Positions 1-11,594 of a stretch of DNA of 64,000 nucleotides are shown here, in pieces. The notes under the pieces were generated by a model. It had not been told where the DNA came from. It did not search any database and was given only the letters and a program-made list of their open reading frames with translations. The DNA is from Curtobacterium sp. 458 (GTDB taxonomy: Bacteria > Actinomycetota > Actinomycetes > Actinomycetales > Microbacteriaceae): positions 124,001 through 188,000 of the forward strand of contig NZ_CP129104.1 of the NCBI RefSeq assembly GCF_030406605.1. The letters are read 5' to 3'. The position numbers and the translations under genes are program-made. Each line of letters starts with the position of its first letter. Position 1 is the first letter of the stretch.

Positions 1-1237
1 CCTTCGCACGTGCGGTCCGCACGTAGTCCTGGTCGAGGACCTCGAGCATGCCCGATCGCGAGTACCGGGTGTAGCTCGCGAAGCTGATGAGCAGGAGCGA
101 GATCGTCGGCAGCAGCAGGTGCGTGTAGGTGTCGATGCCGGTGATCCAGAAGTCGCCCGTCAGACCGGGCGTCTGCGAGCCGACGGTCGCGATCGGACGG
201 GACACGTAGTTCTGCGTGTAGTCGATCCAGGATCGCATGAAGCGGTCGAGCAGGATGACGCCGGCGCTGAGGAACGCGGTGAGTGCGCCGATGCGCATCA
301 TCAGCCCGCGGTCGTGGCCACCGACGAGGAAGCCCGAGATGAGCCCCACGGCGATCGTGGCGACGGCCAGGATCACGATCGTCCCGGCGGACGAGATGTT
401 CAACAGGCCCTGCAGCGCGAAGTAGCAGATGATCGCGACGAGGACGTTGATGCCCGCGACGAGCCACGCACGCCGGTTCTTCGTGCCGGCGAGCAGCGTC
501 ACCATCGCCAGGCCGATGCCCGCGCTGAAGAGGATCACGAAGACCGGGCCGAGCGACGGGTCGGTGAACCAGCCCGTGGCCTGCATGAGCAGGAGCATGC
601 CAGCGGTCACGACCGCGCTGATCGCGAAGACGATCAGGCGACGCTTCAGGATGCCACCGACGATCAACTGGATCACGAGACCGACGACGACGGCGATCAC
701 GACGAGGTTGACGGGAGGGATCTTCGGGTCGACGAGGAAGTTGTTGTAGTCCAGCGCGATGAACGACTTCAGGAGCACGGCCATCAGGAACGACGGCAGC
801 GAGTACAGGAAGAAGCTGACGAGGGTGATCGAGTAGTCGAAGCCCGAGTAGACGCGCAGCGCGGTCACGACGCCGAGACCGATGCCGAAGATGATGGCGA
901 GGATGAACGAGAACGTCACCAGCTGGATGGTGGAGCCGACGGCCTGCGGGAGCAGCTGGGCGACCGGCTGGTTCTGGAACGTGACGCCGAGGTCGCACTG
1001 GCCGATGACGCACTTGCCGACGCCGCTGATCCACAGACCCCAGCGGAGCGGCGGGATCAGGTCGAGGTGCTGCGCTGCGACTCGTGCGGCGATGAGCTGC
1101 TCACGGTTCGGCGAGTTGCTCTGTTGGAGGTCCTGCAGGGGGTTCCCCGCGATCGCCGCCAGGTTGTACATGATGAACGACGCGGCGATGAGGATGAGGA
1201 CCGAGACGAGGATCCGTCTCGCGATGAAACTCACCAT
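1..1237 (-). CDS. Peptide ABC transporter permease (DppB/OppB family), partial at left edge
   Basis: This is a membrane permease subunit of a dipeptide/oligopeptide ABC importer. I translated the minus strand from the ATG at 1235-1237, and the frame stays open to the window edge (412 codons visible). It opens with the usual short basic stretch and first helix (MVSFIARRILVSVLILIAAS), followed by several more hydrophobic helices. The last visible residues, DYVRTARAK, match the start of the conserved EAA loop that contacts the ATPase. At 412 residues before that loop it is longer than typical DppB proteins of about 310-340, because the middle holds extra hydrophobic segments. It lies downstream of the substrate-binding lipoprotein gene, so the two form one importer. 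The C-terminus and any second permease or ATPase genes are outside the window. Confidence 0.85.
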   Translation of the reverse strand, partial: MVSFIARRILVSVLILIAASFIMYNLAAIAGNPLQDLQQSNSPNREQLIAARVAAQHLDLIPPLRWGLWISGVGKCVIGQCDLGVTFQNQPVAQLLPQAVGSTIQLVTFSFILAIIFGIGLGVVTALRVYSGFDYSITLVSFFLYSLPSFLMAVLLKSFIALDYNNFLVDPKIPPVNLVVIAVVVGLVIQLIVGGILKRRLIVFAISAVVTAGMLLLMQATGWFTDPSLGPVFVILFSAGIGLAMVTLLAGTKNRRAWLVAGINVLVAIICYFALQGLLNISSAGTIVILAVATIAVGLISGFLVGGHDRGLMMRIGALTAFLSAGVILLDRFMRSWIDYTQNYVSRPIATVGSQTPGLTGDFWITGIDTYTHLLLPTISLLLISFASYTRYSRSGMLEVLDQDYVRTARAK

Positions 1238-1410
1238 GGGCGATGGGTGCCTCTCCGGTGTGGTGGTTCGAGCTGCTGATCGTCCGATCGGGCGACCCGA
1301 GCAGCAAGGGTACTGGGTCCCGCCGCATCGTCGTCTTCGACGATGCTCAGCGGTGTGGGGCCGGGTCTCGGCCAGAGGTGGTGTGCCGGTCTGGGTCCCG
1401 GCTCACGGGA

Positions 1411-1439
1411 GGGCGCCGGACTCGTCGAGTCCGGCGCCC
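1411..1439 (-). terminator. Intergenic hairpin between binding-protein and permease genes
   Basis: A perfect 13-bp stem (GGGCGCCGGACTC and its complement) closes a 3-nt loop 36 bases after the stop of the binding-protein gene. It has no T-run, as is common in high-GC genomes. In importers of this kind such a hairpin usually lets the binding protein be made in excess over the permease, by partial termination or mRNA protection. That role is inferred. Confidence 0.75.
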
Positions 1440-1475
1440 CCTCGTGCGTGGTGCTTGATCAGCGACCGGTCAGGG

Positions 1476-3239
1476 TCACTTGGTCCAGTCCCAGACGTTC
1501 CAGAAGATGCCCGTCTGGCCGCCGAAGTACTGGACGCCCTTCAGGTTCGAACCCGTGGCGAAGAGGCCGGGGCTCTGGAACAGGGGCAGGCCGTACGCCT
1601 TGTCGAAGGCGATCTTGTCGATCTCCATCTTCATGTCGTTCAGCTTGGACTCGTCCAGCGTGCTCTGGGTCTCGACAGCGAGCTTCGAGGCAGTGGCGTC
1701 GTTGAACTTGTTGTAGTTGCCCGAGTTGTTCGTCTGGAAGAGCTGCGGGATCGCGGCGTTGCCGGCACCCGGGTTGACCCAACCGAAGATCGAGGCGTCG
1801 TAGTCGCCGCCCGCGAGGAGCGAGGACCAGTCGGGCGAGCCGCCGTCGACGACCTTGATGCCGGCCTTCGCAGCCGAGGCCTGGATCGCCTGGAACGTGT
1901 CCACGCGGTTCGGGTTCTCGGTGTTGTAGAGGATCTTGACGGTCGGCGTGGCACCGTTGAGGAGCTTCTTCGCCGCGTCGATGTCGACCTTGCTGTACTC
2001 GGACGAGTCGTTGTTCTTGACGCTCTCGTCGTAGCCGTCCTGGCCGGGCAGGTAGAGCTGCGAGTCGAGGACCTTGGCGTCCTTGTTGATCGGGGTGACG
2101 ATCGACTTCAGGATCTGCTCACGCGGGATCGTGAGGAGGAAGGCCTTGCGGACGTTCTCGTCCTTGAACACGGACGAGCCGAAGTTCAGGTCGAGGTGGT
2201 CGTAGGCGACCTGCGAGCCCTCGATGGTCTTCACACCGGAGGCCGCGTCGAGCGCCTTCACCGTGTCGGCCGAGGCCTGCGGCTGGATCGCGTCGACCTC
2301 GCCGTTCTGGAGGGCCGTCACCTGGGCGTTGGCGTCACCGATGAAGCGGACGACGAGCTTGCCGAACTTGACCTTGTGGTTGCCCGTGTACTCGGGGTTC
2401 GGGACGAGGGTCATCGACTGCTTCGGGGTCCACGCGGAGACCATGAGCGGGCCGCCCGAGACGAGCAGCTTCTTGTCGCTCGGCAGGCTGGTCTTGTCGT
2501 AGCCGGTGTTGACGAAGTCGGCGACCTTCTTGAGGACCGAGTTCGCAGCGGCGGGCTTGGCGGGGTCACCGGCGGGGGTGTCCTTGAGCGCCTTGAGGAG
2601 GTCGTCGACCGTGGTGCCGGCCTCCTCCGTCACGACGTGCGCCGGGAACTGGATGGGGTTCACCAGCTGCCAGTCGACGTAGGGCTCCTTGTACTTGATG
2701 GTGATGGAGTCCTTGGTGATGTCCGTCGGGTAGTCCGTCTTGAACGGCGACGCCGACGCGAGCGAGAAGTACTGCGTCCCGCTCGTGACCTTGCCGGTGC
2801 TCTCGTCCTGCGTCGCGGAGTCGTAGTAACCGGAGGCCTGTGCCCAGCCCAGGAGGAGGTCGTCAGAGGTGATCTGCTTGCCGTCGGACCACTTCGCGTC
2901 CTTGTTCAGCGTGTACTTCACCGTCAGCGGGTCGTCGCTGAGCTTCTTGACGGTGCCGAGGTCGGTGTTCGGCGTGATCTTGTAGTCCGACCCCAGCGTC
3001 ACGAACTGCGGCTGGGTCATGTAGTTGATCATGCCGTTCATGTCCAGGTTGCCCTGGGGGGTGTTGTAGTTGAACGACGTGACTTCGTTGACCTGTGCGA
3101 CGGTGATGGTCTTGTTCGACGCCGAACCCGACTCGTTGGCGCTGGGAGAAGTGGTGCAACCGGCGAGGGCGATCGCGGCCGCCCCGGCCAGGGCGACGGC
3201 GCCGAGCAGCTGGCGCCCTCGCTTCTTGGTGATGTTCAC
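1476..3239 (-). CDS. Peptide ABC transporter substrate-binding lipoprotein (SBP_bac_5 family)
   Basis: Extracellular solute-binding protein of a peptide ABC importer, 587 aa. The GTG at 3239 is chosen because AGGAGGA sits 8 bases upstream and the protein then begins with a clean lipoprotein signal peptide: basic KKRGR, a hydrophobic core, and the lipobox LAGC near residue 27. The mature protein would be anchored to the membrane through that cysteine. Family features include the GEVDAIQPQ region and the C-terminal segment typical of family 5 binding proteins. It is first in the operon, has its own sigma-70-like promoter, and is followed by a hairpin and the permease gene. The substrate is not readable from sequence; peptides are the family default. 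Confidence 0.9.
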   Translation of the reverse strand: MNITKKRGRQLLGAVALAGAAAIALAGCTTSPSANESGSASNKTITVAQVNEVTSFNYNTPQGNLDMNGMINYMTQPQFVTLGSDYKITPNTDLGTVKKLSDDPLTVKYTLNKDAKWSDGKQITSDDLLLGWAQASGYYDSATQDESTGKVTSGTQYFSLASASPFKTDYPTDITKDSITIKYKEPYVDWQLVNPIQFPAHVVTEEAGTTVDDLLKALKDTPAGDPAKPAAANSVLKKVADFVNTGYDKTSLPSDKKLLVSGGPLMVSAWTPKQSMTLVPNPEYTGNHKVKFGKLVVRFIGDANAQVTALQNGEVDAIQPQASADTVKALDAASGVKTIEGSQVAYDHLDLNFGSSVFKDENVRKAFLLTIPREQILKSIVTPINKDAKVLDSQLYLPGQDGYDESVKNNDSSEYSKVDIDAAKKLLNGATPTVKILYNTENPNRVDTFQAIQASAAKAGIKVVDGGSPDWSSLLAGGDYDASIFGWVNPGAGNAAIPQLFQTNNSGNYNKFNDATASKLAVETQSTLDESKLNDMKMEIDKIAFDKAYGLPLFQSPGLFATGSNLKGVQYFGGQTGIFWNVWDWTK

Positions 3240-3307
3240 TCTGTGATCCTCCTGATGGAATGTGACCGAACACGACAGGAGGCAGGCTCCACGGCGCGTT
3301 CGCAAGA

Positions 3308-3336
3308 ACCATAGGTGTCCGTCGGAGGGGCCTCAA
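3308..3336 (-). promoter_or_regulatory. Sigma-70-type promoter of the peptide-importer operon
   Basis: On the minus strand TTGAGG (3331-3336) and TATGGT (3308-3313) are separated by exactly 17 bases, putting transcription start near 3301 and leaving a leader of about 60 nt with a strong AGGAGG site. The rest of the 318-bp gap 3240-3557 holds only the -10 box of the divergent peptidase gene; I see nothing else in it. Confidence 0.65.
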
Positions 3337-3557
3337 AATCCCGGAAGAAGTTGTTACACACCGGAAACGTAGCCTGCGGATCGTTGCGTGAGACTGTGGA
3401 AACCTGCGTCTGCGGGCCAGGATGCGCAACGTGGGTGCTTGACTGCGCCCGCGATTGTCCGCAGTCTTGCGGACACACCTCCCGAGGGTGAATGGTCGCG
3501 GAACGCTCGGCGGCCAGTTCCGGACGCGTCGGACCGTGGTGGCCGTAGCGTGGCAGC

Positions 3558-5585
3558 GTGCTCGCCAACGACATCCACCACCTCCACGTCCCGTCTTCTC
3601 CGACCCTCTCCGGCGACCCGCGCACCGGCGGTGCGGCCTTCGTCTCGGTGTCCCGTCCGGACGTCGACGCCGACACGTACCGCACCACCGTCGAGCAGGT
3701 GACCGCTTCCGGGCCCGTGCGCTGGACCGCGGGCGACCGTGACTCCGCTCCGGTGCTCTCGCCCGACGGCCGGTCGCTCGCCTTCCTCCGGGTCGTCACG
3801 GACGAGCACGGAGCCGACCGTCCGCAGGTCGCGGTCGCACCCGTCGACGGCGGCGAGGCACGCGTCGTCACCGCGCTGCCGCTCGGGGCCGGTGCCCCCG
3901 TCTGGTCGCCGGACTCCACGCGCGTCGCCGTGACGGCCCGCTTCCCGGAGCCGGGTCGGTACGGCTCCGCGGCCACGGGCGACGAGGACCGACGGCCCGC
4001 CTCGGCCGCCGAGGCCCCGCGCCTCATCACACGTCTCGACTTCCACGTCGACGGTGCGGGCTACCTGCTCGACAAGCCGCAGCAGGTCGTCGTCGTGGAT
4101 GTGACCGACCGGGACGCCGAGCCGGTCCGGACCGCGCTGACGAGCACCACCTGCTCGCTCGGCTCCCCCGTCTGGTACCCCGACGGCAGCGCCCTCCTGG
4201 TCGTCGCTCCCCGTGCCCTCGGCGAGCGGGAGACGCACGACGACGACCTGTACCGCGTCGACGTGGCCGACGGGTCGCTGTCGCTCGCGATCCGTTCCGA
4301 AGGGTCGATCGGCTCGGTGGCGGTGACGTCGACCGGCTCCGTCTTCTACACGGGCGCAACGCACGCGGACGGCCAGGTCGTCGCGGAGCCGCAGGGACTC
4401 TGGCGCGCCGACCACGGGTCGGACCCGGTGCTGCTGACCGCCCGGGAGACGGTCGACGTGACCGGGACCCCGGTCGTGCACGGGGCCGATGTCCTCGTCG
4501 CGGTGCTCGACCGCGGCACGGTCGGCGTCCGCCGGGTGCCCGGCGCCGCCGACGCGCCGCTCGGCCTCGACGAGCTCGAGGTCGTGCTCGGCGGGCACAT
4601 CGTCGTGTCCGGGTTCGACGTCGCGGGTGACGTGCTCCTCGCGACCGCCGCGACCACGGCCTCCCCGGGTGAGGTCATCGTCGTCGACCTCACGAGCGGC
4701 ACGAACACCGAGCCGACCGCCGACGCCGACCGGGGCGCGAACGCCGAGCCGACCGTCCTCACCGACTTCGCGGCTCCCCTCCGCGACACCGCGACCGCTC
4801 CTGGTGTCCGGCGCATCGAGGAGGTCACCGGCACCTCCCCGGACGGCACCACGGTGCACGGCTGGGTCGTGCTGCCGGAGGGCGACGGCCCGCACCCGGT
4901 CCTCCGCGTCGTGCACGGCGGACCGTTCGGCCAGGACACCTGGGCGTTCTTCGACGAGGCGCAGGTCTACGCGAGCGCCGGCTACGCGGTCGTGATCGGC
5001 AACCCCCGGGGCTCCGGTGGCTACGGACTCGACCACGGCCGCGCGGTGATCGGCGCGATGGGGACGGTCGACGTGGACGATGTGCTCGCCCTGCTCGACG
5101 CGGCGCTCGAGCGTCCGGACCTCGACGCGAGCCGGGTCGGCATCATGGGCGGTTCGTACGGCGGCTTCATGACGAGCTGGGTCGCCGCCCACCACGGGGA
5201 GCGCTTCGTCGCAGCGTGGAGCGAACGCGCGGTCAACGCCTGGGACTCCTTCGCGGGCAGCTCCGACATCGGCTGGTTCTTCGCCGACGCGTACGTCGGG
5301 GCGGACCCGGAGGAGCAGCGCCGCCGCAGCCCGCTCACGTACGCGGCCCAGGTGTCGATCCCGTTCATGGTCGCGCACTCCGAGGAGGACTGGCGCTGCC
5401 CGATCGAGCAGGGGCACCGGCAGTTCGTCGCACTCAAGCGGGCCGGGGTCGACGCGTCGCTCCTCGTGTTCCCCGGCGAGGGCCACGAGCTCTCGCGCTC
5501 CGGGCGCCCCCGCCACCGCGTGCAGCGCTTCGAGCACGTCCTCGCCTGGTGGGCGCAGCACCTGCCAATCGCGCCGGTCGCCTGA
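3558..5585 (+). CDS. S9 family (prolyl oligopeptidase-type) peptidase
   Basis: A 675-aa serine peptidase of clan SC, family S9, related to acylaminoacyl peptidases and dipeptidyl aminopeptidases. The N-terminal two thirds is a beta-propeller-like region with WSPDS and WYPDGS blades. The C-terminal third is an alpha/beta hydrolase domain with the nucleophile in GGSYGG (Ser533), the acid in the EEDW segment (Asp611) and the base in GEGHE (His643). It has no signal peptide and so is probably cytoplasmic, trimming short peptides; sitting divergently next to a peptide importer fits that job. The GTG start lies 6 bases after a TAGCGT -10 box (3546-3551), so the transcript is probably leaderless. 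Confidence 0.88.
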   Translation: MLANDIHHLHVPSSPTLSGDPRTGGAAFVSVSRPDVDADTYRTTVEQVTASGPVRWTAGDRDSAPVLSPDGRSLAFLRVVTDEHGADRPQVAVAPVDGGEARVVTALPLGAGAPVWSPDSTRVAVTARFPEPGRYGSAATGDEDRRPASAAEAPRLITRLDFHVDGAGYLLDKPQQVVVVDVTDRDAEPVRTALTSTTCSLGSPVWYPDGSALLVVAPRALGERETHDDDLYRVDVADGSLSLAIRSEGSIGSVAVTSTGSVFYTGATHADGQVVAEPQGLWRADHGSDPVLLTARETVDVTGTPVVHGADVLVAVLDRGTVGVRRVPGAADAPLGLDELEVVLGGHIVVSGFDVAGDVLLATAATTASPGEVIVVDLTSGTNTEPTADADRGANAEPTVLTDFAAPLRDTATAPGVRRIEEVTGTSPDGTTVHGWVVLPEGDGPHPVLRVVHGGPFGQDTWAFFDEAQVYASAGYAVVIGNPRGSGGYGLDHGRAVIGAMGTVDVDDVLALLDAALERPDLDASRVGIMGGSYGGFMTSWVAAHHGERFVAAWSERAVNAWDSFAGSSDIGWFFADAYVGADPEEQRRRSPLTYAAQVSIPFMVAHSEEDWRCPIEQGHRQFVALKRAGVDASLLVFPGEGHELSRSGRPRHRVQRFEHVLAWWAQHLPIAPVA

Positions 5586-5601
5586 CGCTGCTGACGACGG
5601 A

Positions 5602-5637
5602 CGGGAGGCCCGTGGCGGATCCGCCACGGGCCTCCCG
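5602..5637. terminator. 36-bp perfect palindrome, bidirectional terminator
   Basis: A fully self-complementary sequence centred on GGATCC lies between the convergent S9 peptidase and gcvP genes. Its arms carry the CGGGAGGC core of the dispersed repeat family seen elsewhere in the window. It should fold equally well in transcripts from either strand and so end both genes. Confidence 0.75.
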
Positions 5638-5672
5638 CGTGTTCACTGGCGCGTCGCGGACGACGCGGGCCG

Positions 5673-8593
<2,921 letters not shown>

Positions 8594-8597
<4 letters not shown>

Positions 8598-8971
8598 GCG
8601 AGGGAGGCCCGGTACGCGTCGTGGTCCATGAGGTCCTCGGGGAACGAGGTGCCGTCGACCTTGATCTTGACGAGCCAACCGGCGCCGAACGGGTCGTGGT
8701 TGACGGTGTCGGGAGCGTCGACGACGGCGTCGTTGACCTCGACGACCTCGCCCTCGATCGGGGCGAAGAGCTCGCCGACGCTCTTGGTCGACTCGATCTC
8801 GCCGATCTGCTCGCCCGCGGTGGTGGCGGTGCCGACGGCGGGGAGCTCGACGAAGACGACGTCACCGAGCTGGTCGGCGGCGTGGTCGGTGATGCCGACG
8901 GTGACGGTGTCGCCCTCGACGAGCAGCCACTCGTGGTCGGCGGTGTACTGGAGTGCGGTCTGGTCGGTCAC
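8594..8971 (-). CDS. gcvH: Glycine cleavage system H protein
   Basis: A 125-aa lipoyl carrier that shuttles the aminomethyl intermediate between GcvP and GcvT. The lipoylated lysine lies in [10 protein letters not shown] (Lys63), and the protein has the usual length and fold signature ([16 protein letters not shown] near the N-terminus). The start follows the gcvT stop by 4 bases, and the stop overlaps the start of gcvP, so all three genes are one translationally coupled unit. Lipoylation enzymes are not in this window. Confidence 0.97.
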
Positions 8972-8975
8972 AGGT

Positions 8976-10091
8976 TCAGCCTCTCGGGGAACGGCGGTAG
9001 AAGGGGAACGGGGTCACGGTGCTGGGGATGGCCGTGCCACGGACGTCGATGTGCAGGACTCGGTCACCGGAGGACACCGCCTCCAGCGCAGCCGGGTCGA
9101 CGAAGGCCATCGCGACCGGGTGGCCGAGGGTGGGCGAGAGTGCGCCGGAGGTGACGGTGCCGACGACCTCGCCGTCGAGCACCACGTCGTAGCCGGCACG
9201 CGGAGCACGGCGCCCCTCGGTGACGAGTCCGACGAGCACGCGGGCGCCCTCGGCCGGCGAGACGCCGGCGGCACCGACGAAGTCGCCCTCGGTCGCGACG
9301 ACCCGGCCGAGTCCGGCCTGTGCGGGTCGGACGTCGGTGCCGAGCTCGTGCCCGTAGAGGGGCATGCCGGCCTCGAGTCGCAGGGTGTCACGGGCGGCGA
9401 GCCCGGCGGGGACGACGCCGCGGTCGGCGCCGGTCTCGAGCAGGGCGTCCCAGATCGTCGTCGCGACCGACGGGTCGGAGTAGATCTCGAACCCGTCCTC
9501 GCCCGTGTACCCGGTGCGGGCGACCAACACCTCGGCACCGTCGAACAGGGCGTGCAGCACGCGGTAGTAGCGGAGCTCGTCGAGGGGGGTCTCGGGCTGC
9601 AGTCGGTCGGCCACCACGAGGGCGTCGAGCGTGCCCGCGGCGGCGGGGCCCTGGATCGCGACGAGGGCGGTCGTGTCGGAGTCGTCGGAGACCCGGACGT
9701 CGAAGCCGTCGGCCCGGGAGGTCAGGGCATCGACGGCGACGGACCGGTTCGCGGCGTTGGCGACCACGAGGAAGACGTGCTCCTCGGTGCGGTACACGAC
9801 GAGGTCGTCGAGGATCCCGCCGTCCTCCCCGAGCAGCAGCGAGTACTTCGCTCGGCCGACGGGCATCGCGCCGAAGGACCCGGCGAGCGCGTGGTCGAGG
9901 AACGCGACGGCGTCGGGGCCGGTCACGCCGATCTCGGCCATGTGCGACAGGTCGAAGACCCCGGCGGCACTGCGGACCGCGTGGTGCTCGGCGAGGTCGG
10001 ACGAGTAGCGGACGGGCATCCGGTACCCGGCGAAGTCGGTGAAGGTGGCTCCGGCGGCTTCGTGCGCGGCCTCGAGCGGTGATGAACGCAT
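8976..10091 (-). CDS. gcvT: Glycine cleavage system aminomethyltransferase, T protein
   Basis: A 371-aa tetrahydrofolate-dependent aminomethyltransferase that releases ammonia from aminomethyl-GcvH and makes 5,10-methylene-THF. Family signatures include [10 protein letters not shown] near residue 20, the DLSHMAEI segment, and [13 protein letters not shown] in the middle. It is first in the operon. Its start follows a leader of roughly 290 nt that holds a tandem glycine riboswitch, so expression should rise when glycine is in excess. Confidence 0.96.
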   Translation of the reverse strand: MRSSPLEAAHEAAGATFTDFAGYRMPVRYSSDLAEHHAVRSAAGVFDLSHMAEIGVTGPDAVAFLDHALAGSFGAMPVGRAKYSLLLGEDGGILDDLVVYRTEEHVFLVVANAANRSVAVDALTSRADGFDVRVSDDSDTTALVAIQGPAAAGTLDALVVADRLQPETPLDELRYYRVLHALFDGAEVLVARTGYTGEDGFEIYSDPSVATTIWDALLETGADRGVVPAGLAARDTLRLEAGMPLYGHELGTDVRPAQAGLGRVVATEGDFVGAAGVSPAEGARVLVGLVTEGRRAPRAGYDVVLDGEVVGTVTSGALSPTLGHPVAMAFVDPAALEAVSSGDRVLHIDVRGTAIPSTVTPFPFYRRSPRG

Positions 10092-10150
10092 GGCGGAGTT
10101 CTCTCGTCCTCGACGACACCCGACGACCGTCGTCGGGTGGGAACTCCCCC

Positions 10151-10360
10151 TCTGTCATGGGCCTGAGAGTTTCACCGCGGCCCGTGAGGTCCGTCGGCTT
10201 TCACCGTGGGCGAGGAGCCGGACCGACCGGTGGGTCGGGAGCACCTGCTTTTCAGAGTGGCCTGTCCGTCGCGGTGTTGGACCTGAGAGATTGGCGGGGA
10301 CGTTGCTCCTTCGGTGCAGGACACCGGCGAACCGGGGTCCGGCGTCTCCCGCGACGGGTG
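10151..10360 (-). promoter_or_regulatory. Tandem glycine riboswitch upstream of gcvT
   Basis: Reading the minus strand towards gcvT, the first aptamer shows the hallmark ACCGAAGGAGCAA and a CTCTCAGG block. A linker follows, and a second aptamer shows CACTCTGAAAAGCA, GGTGAAAGCCGAC and GTGAAACTCTCAGGC. These are the conserved cores of the gcvT-type glycine riboswitch in its usual two-aptamer layout. A likely -10 box, TATGCT, lies upstream at 10389-10394. In this family glycine binding normally switches the downstream glycine cleavage genes on. A pairing between GGGAGTTCCCACC-like sequence and the region before the gcvT start may be the expression platform, but I did not fold it. Confidence 0.93.
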
Positions 10361-10429
10361 ATCGGCCGTGCTTCAGTTGTCGCCGTCGAGCATACCGCCG
10401 CCGTGTTTCCGGGAGGTGTCGTGCTCGCG

Positions 10430-10454
10430 ATTCGACATCTCGTAGAATGCCCGG
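10430..10454 (+). promoter_or_regulatory. blaI-type promoter with overlapping dyad operator
   Basis: ATTCGAC-ATCTC-GTAGAAT (10430-10448) is a dyad with 6 of 7 matching half-site positions. Its right arm contains the -10 box TAGAAT (10443-10448), and the GTG start follows after 6 bases. A repressor bound here would block the promoter, so this is the likely autoregulatory operator of the BlaI-like protein. The site also lies within 60 bp of the divergent gcv promoter. Confidence 0.5.
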
Positions 10455-10829
10455 GTGGCAGGACAGCGATCGCGCCCTCGCGGGCAGCTCGAACAGGCGG
10501 TGCTCGACGCCCTCTGGTCGGCACCCGACGGCCTGAGCGCGCGGCAGGTGCTCGACGCGTTCCCCGAGCCGCGACCCGCCCTCACGACCGTCCTGACCGT
10601 GCTCGACCGCCTCGGACGCAAGGGCCAGGTCGAGCGCGAGCAGCACGACGACGCCCCGCTGACCTTCCGCGCGACGAACAGCCGGGAGGAACAGACGGCC
10701 TCCCTCATGTCGAACGCCCTCGCCGCCGCCACCGACCGCGAGGCCGCGCTCCTGCAGTTCACCGGCTCGCTCGCCTCGGACGACCTCGACGTCCTCCGCC
10801 GCGCCCTCGACGCCCGCTCCCGGGGCTGA
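10455..10829 (+). CDS. BlaI/MecI/CopY-family transcriptional regulator
   Basis: A 124-aa winged-helix repressor of the penicillinase-repressor family (Pfam Penicillinase_R). The DNA-binding part includes LDALWSAPDGLSARQVLDAF and LTTVLTVLDRLGRKGQV, and the C-terminal helix would be the dimer and cleavage region. It is paired with an M56 metalloprotease gene 12 bases downstream, the standard arrangement for proteolysis-controlled repression. No beta-lactamase or cop gene is adjacent, so the regulon is unknown. The start is a GTG 6 bases after TAGAAT, which suggests a leaderless mRNA. Confidence 0.88.
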   Translation: MAGQRSRPRGQLEQAVLDALWSAPDGLSARQVLDAFPEPRPALTTVLTVLDRLGRKGQVEREQHDDAPLTFRATNSREEQTASLMSNALAAATDREAALLQFTGSLASDDLDVLRRALDARSRG

Positions 10830-10841
10830 TCGGGAGCGTCC

Positions 10842-11582
10842 GTGGTCGTCGCCGGTGTCGTCCTGATCGTGCTCGCCCTCGCGGTCGTCGTCCTCGCGCC
10901 GCGCGTCCTGACCCGTTCGGCCTGGACGATCGACCGCCCCCGCACCGCGCTCGTGTCGTGGTCCGTCGCGGTGCTGCTCGGCGTCGCCGGCTTCGTCGCG
11001 GGCATCGCGCTCGTCGTGCTCGCGAACCGTCCGCTCACCGATCCGTTCGGCCTGGCGGCCTCGCCGTCGCACGGCCTCAACGTCGGGGTCGCCCTCGTCG
11101 CGGTGCTCGCGTTCGTCGTCGCGGTCCGCGTACGGCCCGGTCCGGAGCACGACGCCGTGCGCGAGGCGATGCGCTCCGGCGCAGCCCCGCACCGCGAGAT
11201 CGCGGGTGTCCCGGTCGCGCTGGTCGAGGCCGACCACGCACTCGCGTGCGCGGTCCCCGGCCGCGCCGGCGGGGTGCTCGTCAGCACCGGGCTCGCGGAC
11301 CAGCTCCGCACGGACGAACTGGAGGCCGTGGTCGCCCACGAACGCGCTCACCTGTCCCAGCACCACGCGGTCGCGGTCGCGGTCGCCGAGTCGATCGAGC
11401 GTGCGGTCCCGTGGGTGCCCGGTGCGCGCGCCATGGCGCGCTCGACGCGCGTCCTCGTCGAGTTCGCCGCGGACGACGCCGCCGCCCGGCGGCTCGGCCG
11501 CGACGCAGTGCGCCGGGCCGTGCTCGTGGCGGACGGGACGAGTGCGCTCGGGGTGATCCGCGCCTCCAGGCTGGAGGGTTAG
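10842..11582 (+). CDS. M56-family (BlaR1/MecR1-like) membrane metalloprotease
   Basis: A 246-aa membrane protease. Three hydrophobic helices occupy the first 110 residues, followed by a zinc-protease motif HERAH within VVAHERAHLSQHH near residue 165. It has no penicillin-binding sensor domain. Family members usually run past 300 residues with a fourth helix; this one stops early, within a short hairpin (CCTCCAG-G-CTGGAGG) resembling the dispersed repeat core. It could be a naturally short form or a truncation. It likely cleaves the neighbouring BlaI-like repressor. The start is a GTG with GGGAG upstream. Confidence 0.8.
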   Translation: MVVAGVVLIVLALAVVVLAPRVLTRSAWTIDRPRTALVSWSVAVLLGVAGFVAGIALVVLANRPLTDPFGLAASPSHGLNVGVALVAVLAFVVAVRVRPGPEHDAVREAMRSGAAPHREIAGVPVALVEADHALACAVPGRAGGVLVSTGLADQLRTDELEAVVAHERAHLSQHHAVAVAVAESIERAVPWVPGARAMARSTRVLVEFAADDAAARRLGRDAVRRAVLVADGTSALGVIRASRLEG

Positions 11583-11594
11583 GGTGGCGGCACC

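Noticed and set aside
882..3314. A long open frame of about 810 codons on the plus strand over the peptide-binding protein gene
   Set aside because: It is the antisense shadow of a high-GC gene. The minus strand has a lipoprotein signal, a ribosome site and family features; the plus strand has Arg/Asp/Val-rich nonsense.
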